DNA of 64,000 nucleotides from Tretioscincus oriximinensis (GCA_022410635.1 JAJVDF010000168.1:270788-334787); one strand, 5' to 3'. Positions 43,080 through 55,395 are shown, counted from the first letter of the stretch. The notes: generated by a model from the letters alone, not told the origin. Numbers and translations: made by a program.

Positions 43080-43155
43080 AATTTGCTACCATTCTAATTA
43101 AAATGCAAATTAAATTTATAATTAGCATCAGCACTTTCTAAAGAAGTCTTCCTTG
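43080..43155. other. Candidate conserved non-coding element
   Basis: AT-rich, non-repetitive, with an octamer-type ATGCAAAT inside AAAATGCAAATTAAAT and several TAATTA-type homeodomain words (CTAATTAAAATG, TAATTAGC). This motif density is typical of developmental enhancers but also arises by chance in AT-rich DNA. Confidence 0.25.
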
Positions 43156-43304
43156 CACACTATCCTGGCATATGGGAGGGTGGTATGGTGGAAAGTTTCG
43201 TCAACACAGAATTAGAGAAGCACAAATGGATGGGTTAACAACAGGGAGGGGGAGACTCGTGAAAGTGCATTTGGGAAAGGAGAACTTGGAGGATGAGAAA
43301 AGAG

Positions 43305-43402
43305 AGAGGAAAGAGAGGGATAGGAAGGAAGGAGGGATGAGGAGGGATGGAAGGAGGGATGAGGAGGGAAGAAAGAAAGAAAGGAAGGAAGGAAAGAAAG
43401 GA

Positions 43403-43454
<52 letters not shown>

Positions 43455-43455
43455 A
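43305..43455. repeat. Purine-rich tract and (GAAA)n microsatellite
   Basis: GGAGGGATGAGGAGGGATGG duplications followed by about 20 GAAA units. Reading frames on both strands are artefacts. Confidence 0.9.
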
Positions 43456-43459
43456 GAGT

Positions 43460-44325
43460 AGATTCTGAAAGGACAAAGGTGTGGTGAGGGCTACCATGGG
43501 TTGACAAAGAGATTGCTGAATCTGAAAGATTCATTGAGGTGTTACGTTTTGTTGAACCAAGAGCCAGGGGTCATGCTGCGTGTCACTGGTGTTGTATAGA
43601 GCATGCCAAACAGGCAAAAAGGGGTCATGGCTCTTAATCAAAAAAAATCTTCCCCCCAAATCAGCCTCTGCTTGCTCTCAGATAATTCATTTAAAAATTG
43701 AAGGGAAATGGAACGCTCAAAACCAAGTATCTACTCATGCCCACTCACATGACCAAGTCACTACTGTCTTGTCTTGCACATGAAAAGACTAAAGGATAAA
43801 TAAAATTAAAGGCACAGTTTTGAAAGATGCTAGTGGATCTTAAACTCCTGTTGCTTTAACTGGGAAAATTGAGCTCAAGCGCTCAGTTCTCCCACTGCAA
43901 ATTTAAATATAAAAACATGCCTTTGTTGGCATTATTTCTAATAGTTGTTGCAGCAGATTGAATCTCCTTCTTCAGTTTTTTTTCCCTGGACCAGTCTTGA
44001 AAGGTTTCACTTCAACGCAGAGCCATGACCTAACAGGAAGCAAGCAAAATGATACTTATTTTTGGTATCAGAAGATTTTCCAGCCATGCCACAATGAATA
44101 AATGACTTGATCAATGGGTGGATGGATGAATGAGTCAGCCAGTGAGTCAATCAATCACTAATCAGTCATCAATCAATCAGAAACCTACATGTTCACTCGT
44201 TGTTATCAAATCATACATTCAGGCATTCATGAAGCTTCTGGTGTGCTAGACTATTTTTTTAATACTTTCTAAATCACACAACACCAGGTCCAGTTTTATT
44301 CTTTAAAACTAATATGTAGAAGAGT
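43460..44325. other. Unassigned sequence with a degenerate tetranucleotide stretch
   Basis: 44,115-44,185 shows degenerate GATG and ATCA units (GGATGGATGAATGAGTCAGC). Nothing else recognised. Confidence 0.4.
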
Positions 44326-44665
44326 TGAGACAAATAAGGAAAGTATTTTTTCACCCAGAGGGTCATTGGTTTGTACAGTTTACCTCCAGGTGGTGGTAGC
44401 TAGAAGACTGTAAGCTTTAGGACAAGTTTAGACAAGTTCATGGAAGCCAAGGGTATAAATAGCAACTGGGATGGATCTTTTGATACTGCCTCTGGGAAGG
44501 AGGAACAGACAGAATTCACGAAATGACATTTGGAGGGAGCTGAGGGAAGCTGAAGGTTTTGCCTTTTTCTGCTTGAGAGTCAATTTGTGAGGCCACTGAG
44601 TGAGACAGAATGCTGGACTAGATAGGCTCTGGTTCCATTCAGCAGGGCTTCTCTTATGTTCTTTG
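44325..44665 (+). mobile_element. CR1-clade LINE 3' end (subfamily a), longest copy
   Basis: Begins further upstream than the others (CCAGAGGGTCATTGG...CCAGGTGGTGG) and runs through GACAAGTTCATGGAAGCCAA, GGTATAAATAGCAACTGGG and GAATGCTGGACTAGATAGGC to CTTATGTTCTT. No coding sequence. Confidence 0.75.
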
Positions 44666-45264
44666 AAGGCATATCTTCTGCATTCCTCCATGATTCCAGA
44701 CTAAATCAATGTCTTCTGGTGAATCCACTCAGGAGCATTATGCAGACAAAATACAATGCACATAACTTGATAGATCTGTAATAACGTAGATTAACGAGAA
44801 CTTGAAAAGGACGTTAAGAAATATGGGATTATTTCACTGCATTGGTGCTTACATGGCAGGACTCCTCCCTATGCAGTGCTGTGCTGGTCGTGAGTCTTCA
44901 CGTGGTGAGAGACTTTCAACAGGAATATCCTGTTAGCTGATTTTTTCATGATATTCCACCCTAACAGAGGTTTATTCCAAGTGGACAACTGAAAGTCCAT
45001 CAGCTCATGGGCCAAAGTCACAACCATGTAAGTAACAGTGCAGCAAAAAACAACTGTGGAGAAGTATTCTATGTCTATGATTCAAAAGTAAGTACAAGGA
45101 GGTGCAAGGACTGCTAATAGTGGAACTTGTGGTAATTGTGGTGACTGAGATATGAATATTCATGTGATACATGCAGGAGAAGTAAATTTGGAAATAAGTC
45201 TATTTTTCCTCCTCCTTTCCCTGTTCCTATCCCTGTCTCCTTTTCTTTTCTACTCCTTTTCAAA

Positions 45265-45265
<1 letters not shown>
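44665..45265. other. Unassigned sequence
   Basis: No recognised feature. Confidence 0.4.

Positions 45266-45355
<90 letters not shown>
45266..45355. repeat. (AAT)n microsatellite, about 30 units
   Basis: Ninety bases without interruption. It is the same repeat class that flanks the R4 relic at 48.5 kb, but no LINE lies beside this one. Confidence 0.97.
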
Positions 45356-45356
<1 letters not shown>

Positions 45357-46165
45357 TTTGTAACCATGATTCCAGTTGTTTGATTGACAAAATGATGCAA
45401 AAGTTGGAAATAAATATCCCAAAGGAACAAATAAGTAAATAGGCATTTCGATACAGGCAGGTCTTTCTTATTTATTTATTTTGCAAGCACTGGCCAATCA
45501 AATCTTGTTAAAGTTGGTCAAAATAATCCATGACAGCTTTTAATTAGGTTGCCTAATTTCTTACAATCAGTTGTAATAAAATCTTCCTTATTTACTTACT
45601 CTCTCTCTCTTTCCTTCCTTCTTTCGTTTCCATTTTTTCCCCCAGAAATGTGTATAAAGTAGCACAGGTCTTTATGGCAGAGTTATCTTGCAAGCTGGGA
45701 AAGAGGCAAAATTAATCTGACAAATGATATGTTGCAAAGCTTTGATTGAGCTTTATCACAAAAATGATGTGAGGACCAGCGAGTTGCCATCGTTGCTGCA
45801 TATTAAGCGGAAAACCTGAAGGTATGAAAAAAAAATCAAGAGTTTGATAAGACTACTGTTGTAGGAAAAGCTTTTCATGGCAATGGGGTTTTATTGACAG
45901 AAGATGTTTTATGAGTTCTTTGAGATTGAGGAAAACAGAAGTCACCTCTGATCATTAACAGATGGTACTTCTTTTTCTTTTGCTATCATCTATTAAGGGA
46001 CACTCCTGTTCACCTGAGAGCTTTTAATATTCTAGGGGTTCTGCTTTATCCGTTTACTGAACTAGCCATCAGAAATTTTAAAATTTGAATTGTAACAGGG
46101 ACCAATACGCGTATGAAACTTTGACGGGAAGTAGCGTTGTTGGACAAATGTTTTAGAAGTTAAAA
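45356..46165. other. Unassigned sequence, possibly conserved non-coding
   Basis: Non-repetitive, AT-rich. 45,480-45,840 holds words such as CCAATCAAATCTTGTTAAAG and TTTTAATTAGG and no low complexity apart from (TC)n at 45,601. No coding frame. Confidence 0.3.
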
Positions 46166-46600
46166 TGCCATTTTTTTATTTTTTTAAAAAGAATTTATTA
46201 TAAGGAACATCAATAAAATACATACCAAAAAGAAAAAGACATAAACAAAACACATACAAAACACAAAAAGGAATATGCAAACAACAAAATCCATCACACC
46301 TTCCACCCCCCTACATGAGGTTAAAGAAATAATCCTCAATTCCAGGGACAACACGATAGAATCTTACAAATTCCATTTGTGAGTGTTGGGGGAAGGGTGT
46401 CCATGTTCCACAGTTTTTAAAAGAATCACTTTAAAGTCTCAACTTGTCAAAGTAGCTTTCCTAAAAGCCTCTCTGTGGCAGCAAGAACTCATCATCTATT
46501 AGAGAACACCAACCCAATTTTCCATATGTTCCTTTGGCAGTAGCAGAACAGGATTGGCTTAGAAACTTTGATTTGGAACATCTATTCCAAACTACAACTT
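46165..46600 (-). mobile_element. Poly(A)-tailed retroelement 3' end, probably L1
   Basis: On the minus strand the sequence ends in AATAAATTC, a U-rich part and an A-rich tail (AAAAAAATAAAAAAATGG). Upstream are a G-rich GGGGGGTGGAAGG stretch and T-rich 3'UTR-like sequence, as in L1. Could instead be a processed pseudogene. The 5' limit is uncertain. Confidence 0.35.
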
Positions 46601-46734
46601 TTCCCAAGGAATGATGCGACCCAGTCCGATAATCTACACATCATCAAGAGGAATCCCTACTAATAAGGGATTCCTCACAAAGGAGGATGAGAACTGTGAA
46701 ATAAGAGACTCCAAAATATTTTTATTTTATTTAT

Positions 46735-47290
46735 TTGCTAGTGGATTAAGCCCGTAGTGTTACTGTGAAGCAATGGTCTCTAGCTCCTCCTCTCCTTTGC
46801 TTCCATCCATTGCATGAATCCTGCTCATGCAAGGACTCATCCTTCATTCCAGCTCACCCCATAGCAGCTACTCTACTACTACGTCTCTTCTTTTGCAAAC
46901 TAGACCATACCTTCATCTTCCATTGTTCCTGGGACTCTGAGGATGAAGGGGGAAGATACAGGTGGCAGGTCTTCCCCTCACCCAAGTTCAGGAGGTTGGG
47001 CAGCCCCAGAGCTGGAGTCTGACTGGGTAACATCTGAACTGGGGCCTGGCTATGAATCCTCAGCTACATTAATCATTGGATCCTTTGGTCCTAATCCTAC
47101 AGTGACTACAGGTTCTGATTCTCCAAGCCTTAATTTAGTGATCTGCCCTTCTTCCTCTGAATCCTCCCTTGGGAAATCCCTTGGCATAACAAGTTGGGTC
47201 ATAACACCACCTTCATCCCCTTCGCCATCCTTCCTTTCACCCACTAAGATTCCCTGTCATGTCCTAATCTGCTGAGTTCTGGCAATCTAG
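46735..47290 (-). mobile_element. Composite repeat family P, copy 4 (no CR1 insertion)
   Basis: Aligns with copy 3 from CAGCTCACCCCATAGCAGCT to GATCTGCCCTTCTTCCTCTG. The site of the CR1 insertion in copy 3 is intact here (CAGCTACATTAATCATTGG near 47,066). A minus-strand frame at 47,244-47,050 contains an acidic EDSEEEGQ and GESEPVV. The end reads CTTAATCCACTAGCAAATAA before an A-rich AAATAAATAAAAT tail, more like a non-LTR end than an LTR. Confidence 0.55.
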
Positions 47291-47311
47291 TGTGATTTCA
47301 GGTTGTTCTTC

Positions 47312-47405
47312 TATTTATTTATTTATTTATTTATTTAAGGTCTCGGGGTGGCAACAACAATAAAAATGCAAAATCCACATTTTAAATCCATAACAATCAA
47401 TAGCT
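47312..47405 (-). mobile_element. L2-clade LINE 3' tail fragment with (TTTA)n
   Basis: ATTTATTTATTTATTTATTT then AGGTCTCGGGGTGGCAACAA: the complement of a LINE tail. Confidence 0.5.
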
Positions 47406-47448
47406 GAAAGACCAAAGACCAGGTTATTGTAGTTGTTGTTGTTGTTAT

Positions 47449-48699
<1,251 letters not shown>

Positions 48700-48836
48700 G
48701 GGGGGGGGTTGGTGGGGGTTGGTGGGTGTTGGTGGGTGTTGTTGTTTGTTGTTGTTTGTTGTTGTTGTTGTTGTTGTTGTTGTTTGTTGTTGTTGTTTGT
48801 TGTTGTTGTTTGTTGTTTGTTGTTTGTTGTTGTTCA
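48700..48836. repeat. G-run, GGTGGGTGTT and (GTT)n simple repeat
   Basis: Nine Gs, then GTTGGTGG units, then GTTGTTTGTTGTT units up to 48,836. Confidence 0.92.
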
Positions 48837-48935
48837 GATCTGGGCCAAAGGATCCAATGGCTCTGTTGTTTTTGTTTTGTTTTTTGCTGACAGAAGCAAA
48901 GGCAGATCTCTTTGGGGTTTTATTAGGGTTATGGT
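48832..48935 (+). repeat. Repeat family U, copy 2
   Basis: CAGATCTGGGCCAAAGGATC, CAATGGCTCTGTTG and TTGCTGACAGAAGCAAAGGC parallel the last module at 28,434-28,510. Confidence 0.5.
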
Positions 48936-49010
48936 TTACATTTCTATACCACCCTATGCTTGAAGGTCTCAGGGCAGTTAACACTAAAAACCCAATTAAC
49001 ATATTGAAAC
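48936..49010 (-). mobile_element. L2-clade LINE 3' tail fragment
   Basis: TCTATACCACCCTATGCTTG then AAGGTCTCAGGGCAGTTAAC is the complement of the tail region at 57,000. Confidence 0.5.
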
Positions 49011-49955
49011 AACAGTATCTGAAAGTAGGGGAGAGAGGGCCAAAAGTCAAGTTAATGATGCTGAAGAATCTTCCACATCAACTCTATACAGGATCACATT
49101 TGAAACTCTAAGAAGTGAGAAAGACATGAGCCAGCTCAAATGGATTCATATCATGGATGCTTTTGCTTCTACAATCAAGGGATTTTTTAATGTTATGTGT
49201 ATATGAGGAGGGGAGATTACCATACTTGTACCTCTTGGCGAAAAAAGCCAACCATGATTGTATCTACAGTGATTTTATCACTGAATCTTTTGTAGCTATG
49301 GAATTCAACAAGTCATCTTTCAATATCTGCCAATGCCGAAATAATCTGACTGCTCGCTTTCTTTCTTTCTTTCAAAATCATTTTAGCTGTTTTCCTGAAA
49401 ACAGCTATCCCCCACTGAGCATTTAAATGAAGACTTCTGTGAAGCCTACAAAGGCTGAAGATATGTATGGCAGAGGGATCCCCATAAAAGGAGTGCTTTG
49501 TGCAATTTTTGATTGTTGTCCTTTTTTTCACATTCAGAAAATGAAGTCACCTTTGTAGTGGTTTCCATGAAGCGCTGGGTAATCAAAATTATTATGCCGC
49601 CACCTGTTGTCTGTTAATTATTCTGAGAAGATACTCATAAATCATAACACCGGACAATAAATCAAACTGTCAGGACCCAGATCAGGGGTTATGCATGAAA
49701 AGTTATAGGTCACCAAGAGGGTGCGAAAGATCAGGGTTTCGGAGCATCACTCATTGTCAAGTAATGTTGAGAGAAGTGTCATCAGAACAAAAGGAAAACT
49801 GAAGTACAGAAGAATTCAGGCCTGAGGACAAGGCCTGGATCCATGCATTAAAAGAAATCAAATTGACATGTCATTACACTGATGATTTGACAGGCAGAGT
49901 AACTTGGTGCCTCTTTGCCTTTCTTTCCTTTTGGTTGTTTTGCTGGATGTCTGTT
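49010..49955. other. Unassigned sequence
   Basis: No recognised exon or repeat. Confidence 0.4.
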
Positions 49956-49962
49956 TGGAGTC

Positions 49963-50405
49963 AAGGTCCATTTTAACACTCATACACATACACCCAGATA
50001 ATCAAAGTCCTGTTCATATGGTGGTTTTCTATCTAAGTGAGGAGGAGAGAAAAAGATCCCAAGAAAATCATATCAGTGTGTGAGGGCAAGATCCACTGTG
50101 ATTTTCTTTTTGATAAGTAAAATCCTGTTCATTCTTGGTCTTCTGTCTATTGTGAAGAAGAGAGAAGAAAGGATGAAAATAAATGAGACCTATAAGTATG
50201 AGAGAAGAAGAAGGTCCATTTTGATTTCCTTTTTCTTCTAGAGTCCAACAGTGGTTTTCTATTCAATGTGAGAAGGAAGAAGAAGATACCAGATAAGATC
50301 TATGGATTGTGAGAAGAAGGTCCATTTTGATTTCCTATTTCTTCCATATTAGAAGATCTTGTTCTATCCAATGTTTGGAGAAGCAAGAGACCAAATGAGA
50401 CTAGC
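49963..50405. repeat. Degenerate minisatellite, unit about 105-125 bp, roughly four copies
   Basis: The word AAGGTCCATTTTGATTTC and variants recur at 49,963, 50,088, 50,211 and 50,317. Each is followed by a (C)CTGTTC / TTCTAT word and a GAAGAAG-rich purine stretch. The units are diverged, so the array is old. Confidence 0.65.
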
Positions 50406-50440
50406 CCCCTTGCTAGATTTTCTACTAACAAGGCTATTTC
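50402..50440. mobile_element. Palindromic element B, short fragment
   Basis: TAGCCCCCTTGCTAGATTTT and CTAACAAGG match the outer arm. Confidence 0.35.
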
Positions 50441-50732
50441 TTTGAAATGTCTGTTTGAGGACATTTTAAATACAATCACCTGTCATAGGTAAGGTCCCCA
50501 GAAATCTGGTGATTCTTCTCGCAATTCACACTGGGAGAAATATTTATCAAGCAAGCATACTAGCAGCCTCCCTTCCATATAATCATTTCATAATTTGGTC
50601 TTAAAGAAGCTCACCCCCTTTGATCCCACCCCTTTGCCTAGCCTAATACATTTGTTGATCCAATGAACAGACAAGAATTTCAAGGTAAGCATTTTGGGAT
50701 TTGTTGATAAAATTTTTAAAAAGGTTATCTTT

Positions 50733-50965
50733 TGGAGAGCCAGTTTGGTCTTGTGGTTAGAGAGTCAGACAGTTATCTGTAAGACTCTAGATTTGATTCT
50801 GCATTCCTCTATGAAGCCAGCTGGGTGACCTTGACCTAGTCACAGTTCTTCAGAGCTCTCCCAGCCCCACCTATGTCACAAGGTGTCTGCTGGAAAGAGA
50901 AGATCAGAAGGTTAAGTAAGTAGCTTTGATTCCTTTCAGGTTGAGAAGAGCCACTACTTTTCTGG
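50733..50965 (+). mobile_element. tRNA-headed SINE (subfamily 1)
   Basis: GAGAGCCAGTTTGGTCTTGT and GGTTAGAGAGTCAGACAG form the head, TAGATTTGATTCTGCATTCC holds the B-box-like part, and GGGTGACCTTGACCTAGTCA with CCCCACCTATGTCACAAGG the body. Reads in the direction of polymerase III transcription. Other copies are in the opposite orientation at 53,720, 39,800 and 11,610. Confidence 0.7.
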
Positions 50966-51056
50966 GGACTGCTCCTGTTCCAGATTACCATCCCAAACAG
51001 TATGGAGATTACTAGTATAACTGGTGGGGTCACCCTTGCAGATCTTAAGGTATGGA

Positions 51057-51290
51057 CAGGAATGGCTCGGTCACTAAGGAAATGGTCTCTCATCTGGGAG
51101 ATCAGGTTCCAAAGCCCTGTGTCAGACGTGGGAAGGTGTGAGCATCTTCCACTTCCACTGCAGCTCTAGCCTACCCAGCTATTCGAAACCAAGAATTGCA
51201 AGAAATCACGACTGACTGCAACTAGATACATGGGAACCACCACAGCCTGGTGGGGAAGAAAGAATGTCAGCTTTGAGTATGTATAATTCG
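51057..51290 (+). mobile_element. tRNA-headed SINE (subfamily 2)
   Basis: CAGGAATGGCTCGGTCACTA, GGGAGATCAGGTTCCAAAGC, GTGTCAGACGTGGGAAGGTG and GCAAGAAATCACGACTGACT parallel 40,004-40,335. Its tail runs into the CTC microsatellite and the gap. Confidence 0.7.
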
Positions 51291-51292
51291 CT

Positions 51293-51328
51293 TCTCCTCC
51301 TCCTCCTCCTCCTCCTCCTCCTCCTCCT
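51293..51328. repeat. (CTC)n microsatellite running into a gap
   Basis: Twelve TCC units up to the first N. Confidence 0.95.
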
Positions 51329-51551
51329 NNNNNNNNNNNNNNNNNNNNNNNNNNNNNNNNNNNNNNNNNNNNNNNNNNNNNNNNNNNNNNNNNNNNNNNN
51401 NNNNNNNNNNNNNNNNNNNNNNNNNNNNNNNNNNNNNNNNNNNNNNNNNNNNNNNNNNNNNNNNNNNNNNNNNNNNNNNNNNNNNNNNNNNNNNNNNNNN
51501 NNNNNNNNNNNNNNNNNNNNNNNNNNNNNNNNNNNNNNNNNNNNNNNNNNN
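51329..51551. other. Assembly gap (223 N)
   Basis: Unsequenced; lies inside or next to the CTC repeat. Confidence 0.99.
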
Positions 51552-51760
51552 CTGGCCTCAGCTCTAGCCAACTCAGCTGCTGGAAAGAAAGTAGATTTGC
51601 AATCTACATTTCAACTAGGTCAATGAGCACCACCATTAACCTGGTAGGGAAGTTAGAATAGATGTAAGCCTTTGGGGGAAAAATAACTTTGTAAGCTGTT
51701 CTGAGTCCCTTCGGATGAGAAGGATGGGGTATAAAACCTAGATTGTTATCATTACTATTC
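51552..51760 (+). mobile_element. tRNA-headed SINE (subfamily 2), body and tail
   Basis: GCTCTAGCCAACTCAGCTGC to TGTAAGCTGTTCTGAGTCCC and GGATGGGGTATAAAACC parallel the second half of the copy at 40,004. The head must be in the gap, so two SINEs of this subfamily stand head to tail here. Confidence 0.6.
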
Positions 51761-53190
51761 TCGTATATGGGATTTAAGTAATTTAGGACTTTGTAACTTA
51801 AAAAATAACATCTTGGGTTGGGCTCAGTAGTGAAGTGGTAGTTAACACGACTCTTTTATGATTGGTGTGATGGGCATCTCACCATTATTCTGTACGCGTA
51901 GCATGTAGTGTAACCTGTTCTCTTTAAATATGGGTGGTGGCAGTATAAGTGACCCACGTGTGCCACATTGCTCCTGCCCTATACTGAAGCATGCAGTAAA
52001 CAGTTGACTTTGAAACCAGGCAATGTTTGTTCCACAGTGTTGAAGTTTGCGAGCTGTGGCAAGAAAACTCTGAACATCTCGTCAAAAAGAGGCATTCCAG
52101 CCCAGCAGGTACTACAATTCTCCACTTGTGCGGGATGCAGCCCTATTCTCTAGCGGTGCAACTCACGCAGCCTTTAAAAATGCTTATGCAAATTGACCTT
52201 GCCTGCAAAGCCTCTAAATGTTTCCAAGGGGCCCCCAAAGGCTGCCACACCGGTGAGCGGAAAATGCTCCTGCTGAAATGTGCACCTGGCTAACTGCACA
52301 TTTGCCTCAGCTTGAAGCTAAAGGTAAAATTATTTAGTGCGACGTAATCCAAATAGTCTCTTGCTTTCAAATCAGCATGCTCCNTGGGACTTTGCTTGTC
52401 ATTCACCAACAGTGAATTAGATATGGGGGTTAAGCTGATTCCTTTCATCAACAGGGTGAGGGAACAAAGTTTCAACAACATTATACCACATCGACAACGA
52501 AGCGCCGTAAGATGTGGCTTCTTTCAGCACAGTGTGATGCTATCTTAATCATATAGAGGAGTTCAATTTTGCCACCTCTGCATGTGAAAAGCAATGAAAG
52601 GAAGGAGCTTTGTTTATATTATTCTCTTAGATCTTTTATTTAAGACGCACTAGTTGGCTTCGTATGATACGGTTACAGAGGGGATTGGATGCAAAAGGTG
52701 GATTGGTGTCCTATGGAAAAACAGTGTAGGAACCAAAGGAACCCACAGTGAAATTAGTTCCCTGCTCCACTACCTAATGGAAAGGCTGATTCTCAGTTGG
52801 GTTTTTTTTTTATCCTCTGTGCATTTATAAACTGTGCAATATCTGTTTGATAAGTGTCTTCTCACATTCCAAAACACTATCAAAGCAATTTGCATCCAGC
52901 AATCACTGAAATCAGCAGTTCGCTGAAATCTCTTCGTTCTTTGGCAGAAAAGGGAAAGTGTGAGAAAATCTATACAGGCTTTACAGGTGGCACTACTGAC
53001 TAGGAATACAGGAGTTATTGTTTTGGCTTTACAGGCTCAAAAAGAAGACAGTAAATGCACACAGGTGCTTTCCAAGAAGTAGGGTCATAATTTGGAAGGG
53101 CTGCATTAATTACTCTGAACATGAATAAAAATGTTTGGGTTTCTTTGGACTTTTACTTTGAATGGTAAAAGCTAAAGAATTGCAAAGTTT
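51760..53190. other. Unassigned sequence
   Basis: No recognised exon or dispersed repeat. 51,900-52,300 has longer open frames in several phases without a recognisable domain. Confidence 0.4.
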
Positions 53191-53194
53191 GTTT

Positions 53195-53280
53195 ATTTAA
53201 AATTATTCATTTATTTGTGTTTATTTATCTATATTTATATTTATATTCTGCCCTATACCCAAAGGTCTCAGGGTATATCA
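53195..53280 (-). mobile_element. L2-clade LINE 3' tail fragment
   Basis: ATTTATTTGTGTTTATTTAT then TTCTGCCCTATACCCAAAGG and TCTCAGGGT. Confidence 0.5.
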
Positions 53281-53309
53281 TCATCATCACTTATTTTTAA
53301 CATCCCTTT

Positions 53310-53922
53310 CACTAGCTTTTGTTGCTTTCTCCATAACCTGGGTTGCCATATGTCCCGGGAAAGTGGGACAATCTCGGTTTGGGGGACTAAAATATAGTCC
53401 CCTCCGGGTTTTAAGATAAAATCCCGGATTTTTACATTCCCCAATGCTTCATCAGGAAATGTAAAAATGCAGGATTTTAAAGGAAAAGGAGCCATCAGAG
53501 CTGACGGCTCCAGCCTGGCAGTGCTTTCCAGGGTCCTGGAAGGAACCTCGGAGTGTGCTGTAGCTGCTCCAATGCTGGAGGCGGGGTTTCGCGTCAGGCA
53601 AAGCGCGCCAACATGCCTCCAGTGGAGCAAAAACGCCTGGGTTTGTGACAGGAGGACAGCACACCCATCCTAACCCTGTCCCAGTTTTGGGCTGCCAAAA
53701 TATGGCAGCCCTATCCATAACAGAAACCCTGTGAAGTAAGTGAGGCTGAGAGAATCATTAAGAACTGTGATTGGCCGATGATCACCCAGCTGGCTTTATG
53801 GAGAATAGGCAGCCTGCTGAATCAGGCCAGAGCCCAGCTGGAGGAGTGTAGAATGGAACCAGGAGACTTCCAGATAACAGTCCAGCACTCAAACCACTAC
53901 ACCAAACTTGCTCCCATTACAG
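53310..53922 (-). mobile_element. tRNA-headed SINE (subfamily 1), split by a hAT-like element
   Basis: The right part 53,714-53,922 reads CCATAACAGAAACCCTGTGA, AGAACTGTGATTGGCCGATG, CACCCAGCTGGCTTTATGG and ends in CAAACCACTACACCAAACTT. Its left tail is the other side of the insertion (TTGTTGCTTTCTCCATAAC). Confidence 0.6.
53338..53713. mobile_element. Non-autonomous hAT-like element with 8-bp target duplication
   Basis: 376 bp flanked by TCCATAAC at 53,330-53,337 and again at 53,714-53,721, perfect. Ends: CTGGGTTGCCATAT and, inverted, TAGGGCTGCCATAT (11 of 14 match). An 8-bp duplication and xAGGGxTGCC-type ends are hAT hallmarks. The interior is GC-richer than the surroundings (53,500-53,640) and has no transposase. 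The inner TGCCATATGTCCCGGG / CCCTGTCCCAGTTTTGGGC suggests partly symmetric subterminal parts. Confidence 0.8.
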
Positions 53923-53924
53923 CA

Positions 53925-55190
53925 AACTAGATTACCATAATAGAGTCACAAAAGACAGCTAAAGTAGGACAGTTTGAAAAATGATAGTACTGGAAAGGAA
54001 AAAGATATAGTTTTGCTCAAATGTCAGTAGCATTTGGTTGTAAAATCAGTAGCATGTGATAGCCTAAATCTTGAACTCGGGTATATCTCATCAAATCTTC
54101 TCGCAAACATACCCAAGGAAATCCATAAAAACTCTACCATCCTTAGATTGGATTACCCAACTATATAACCTATTGAAACAATTAAACTTTATAATCTTCA
54201 CTTATGTGGCATCCTGCATTATCTGGATATTAGACCTCCAGAATGCTCTTCAGAAAAGTTCAGTAAGCAACTATGAACCCCAGGCAGAGGAAATGTATGC
54301 TTTGAACATGTTGAAACTATCCATATTAAGTCAGTTTAACACTTTGATTAAAGAGCTTAATCAATCACCATCCGAAGCTGCTTATTAATCACTTTATCAA
54401 GCGGTTGATGCATTGCTGGTTTTAATAGAACCCATTTATTTTGATTTCTACCTACTTCATCTTTCTAAAGGGGCTTCAGAATCAGCTGTGATAAAATAAG
54501 GAAAAGAGAGGGAGAGCATGGAAGGGAGAGGAAGAATCCATCTAAACAGCAGAAGAAAGCGAAGACCCCACTCACAAACATTTCATTATCAACACACCAC
54601 ACCGACTTAGCCAATTTATTAAGGCCAAAAATAAATAAATAAAGCCTCCCGTTGACGGAGTCTTTTGGTGAGCTTCACAGTTTAGCTCAGATAAACAGAG
54701 GCCATTCATTTGCTTTCACACCTGACACCTTCATGATATACGAGCCTAATAAGGTTAATCTTTCTTCCTTTTCTTCTTCTCAAAGGTGCTTCCACCACGC
54801 AGGGCTTACTTCAATTGTATCACTGTTTACTGACTTAAATTACCTTTAAGTAAAGGCAGTGGTAGGTGGATTTTTCAGATTCCATCTCTTCCAGTCATTC
54901 CTTTCTTTGGGGGTTTGTTCCTCTGCATAAATACAGACACATTATTTCCCTTCAAATAATGGCAATGCCTATAGTAGTCTTCCGTTCATGTGTTCTCCTT
55001 GGCATTCTGCTACAGTGATAACTAGAGAACTAGAAGAAAGGCAGAAAAGACTGCAATAATATTCACCATTGATGCTATACCTTTGGTTTTCCCAAGATAG
55101 ATTTAGGTCTATAACAGACCAAAATGTATTTTTCAAACCTCCAAGGCAGAACGTAATCACCATCTGCAAGGGGTAGGACCACCTAGGAAG
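53925..55190. other. Unassigned sequence with an unrecognised open frame
   Basis: 54,071-54,388 is open for 105 codons and, past one stop, stays open to 54,500. No domain recognised, no clear splice sites; see rejected items. Confidence 0.35.
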
Positions 55191-55193
55191 GTA

Positions 55194-55395
55194 GGCTGAC
55201 CAGATTACCCCTTTGGCGGGGGGGATGAAAACTGGTTTTGGGGTGCCTCCCAGTTTTTTCTGAGGAATTTTTTTTCAAAAAAAGATTTTTTTTTTGAAAA
55301 ATATTTTGGTTTTTTTTAATTTTTTTTCCTTCAAAAAACCCCCCAAAATGGGTTTTCAACCTCTCCCCCCAAAAAATGGGATAATCTGGTCAGCC
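55194..55395. mobile_element. Palindromic (fold-back) element A, copy 3
   Basis: 202 bp with TA at 55,192-55,193 and 55,396-55,397. Starts GGCTGACCAGATTACCCCTT and ends GGGATAATCTGGTCAGCC, arms nearly perfect at the tips. Centre is A/T runs. Inserted at the left edge of an L2 fragment. Confidence 0.78.

Noticed and set aside
46630..46680. Hairpin GAGGAATCCCT / AGGGATTCCTC
   Set aside because: Eleven-base perfect arms, but expected by chance in 64 kb and with no other feature around it.
49963..50405. CRISPR-like array
   Set aside because: Units are about 110 bp, diverged throughout, with no constant short repeat and unique spacers; the genome is a vertebrate one.
51264..51626. Frames across the CTC repeat and the second gap
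   Set aside because: Poly-Leu/poly-Arg translation of a simple repeat plus Ns.
54071..54500. Possible exon or pseudogene (105 codons, one stop, about 35 more)
   Set aside because: Protein-like in look, but no family recognised and no convincing splice sites. One such frame is expected by chance in a window this size. A tBLASTn search would settle it.
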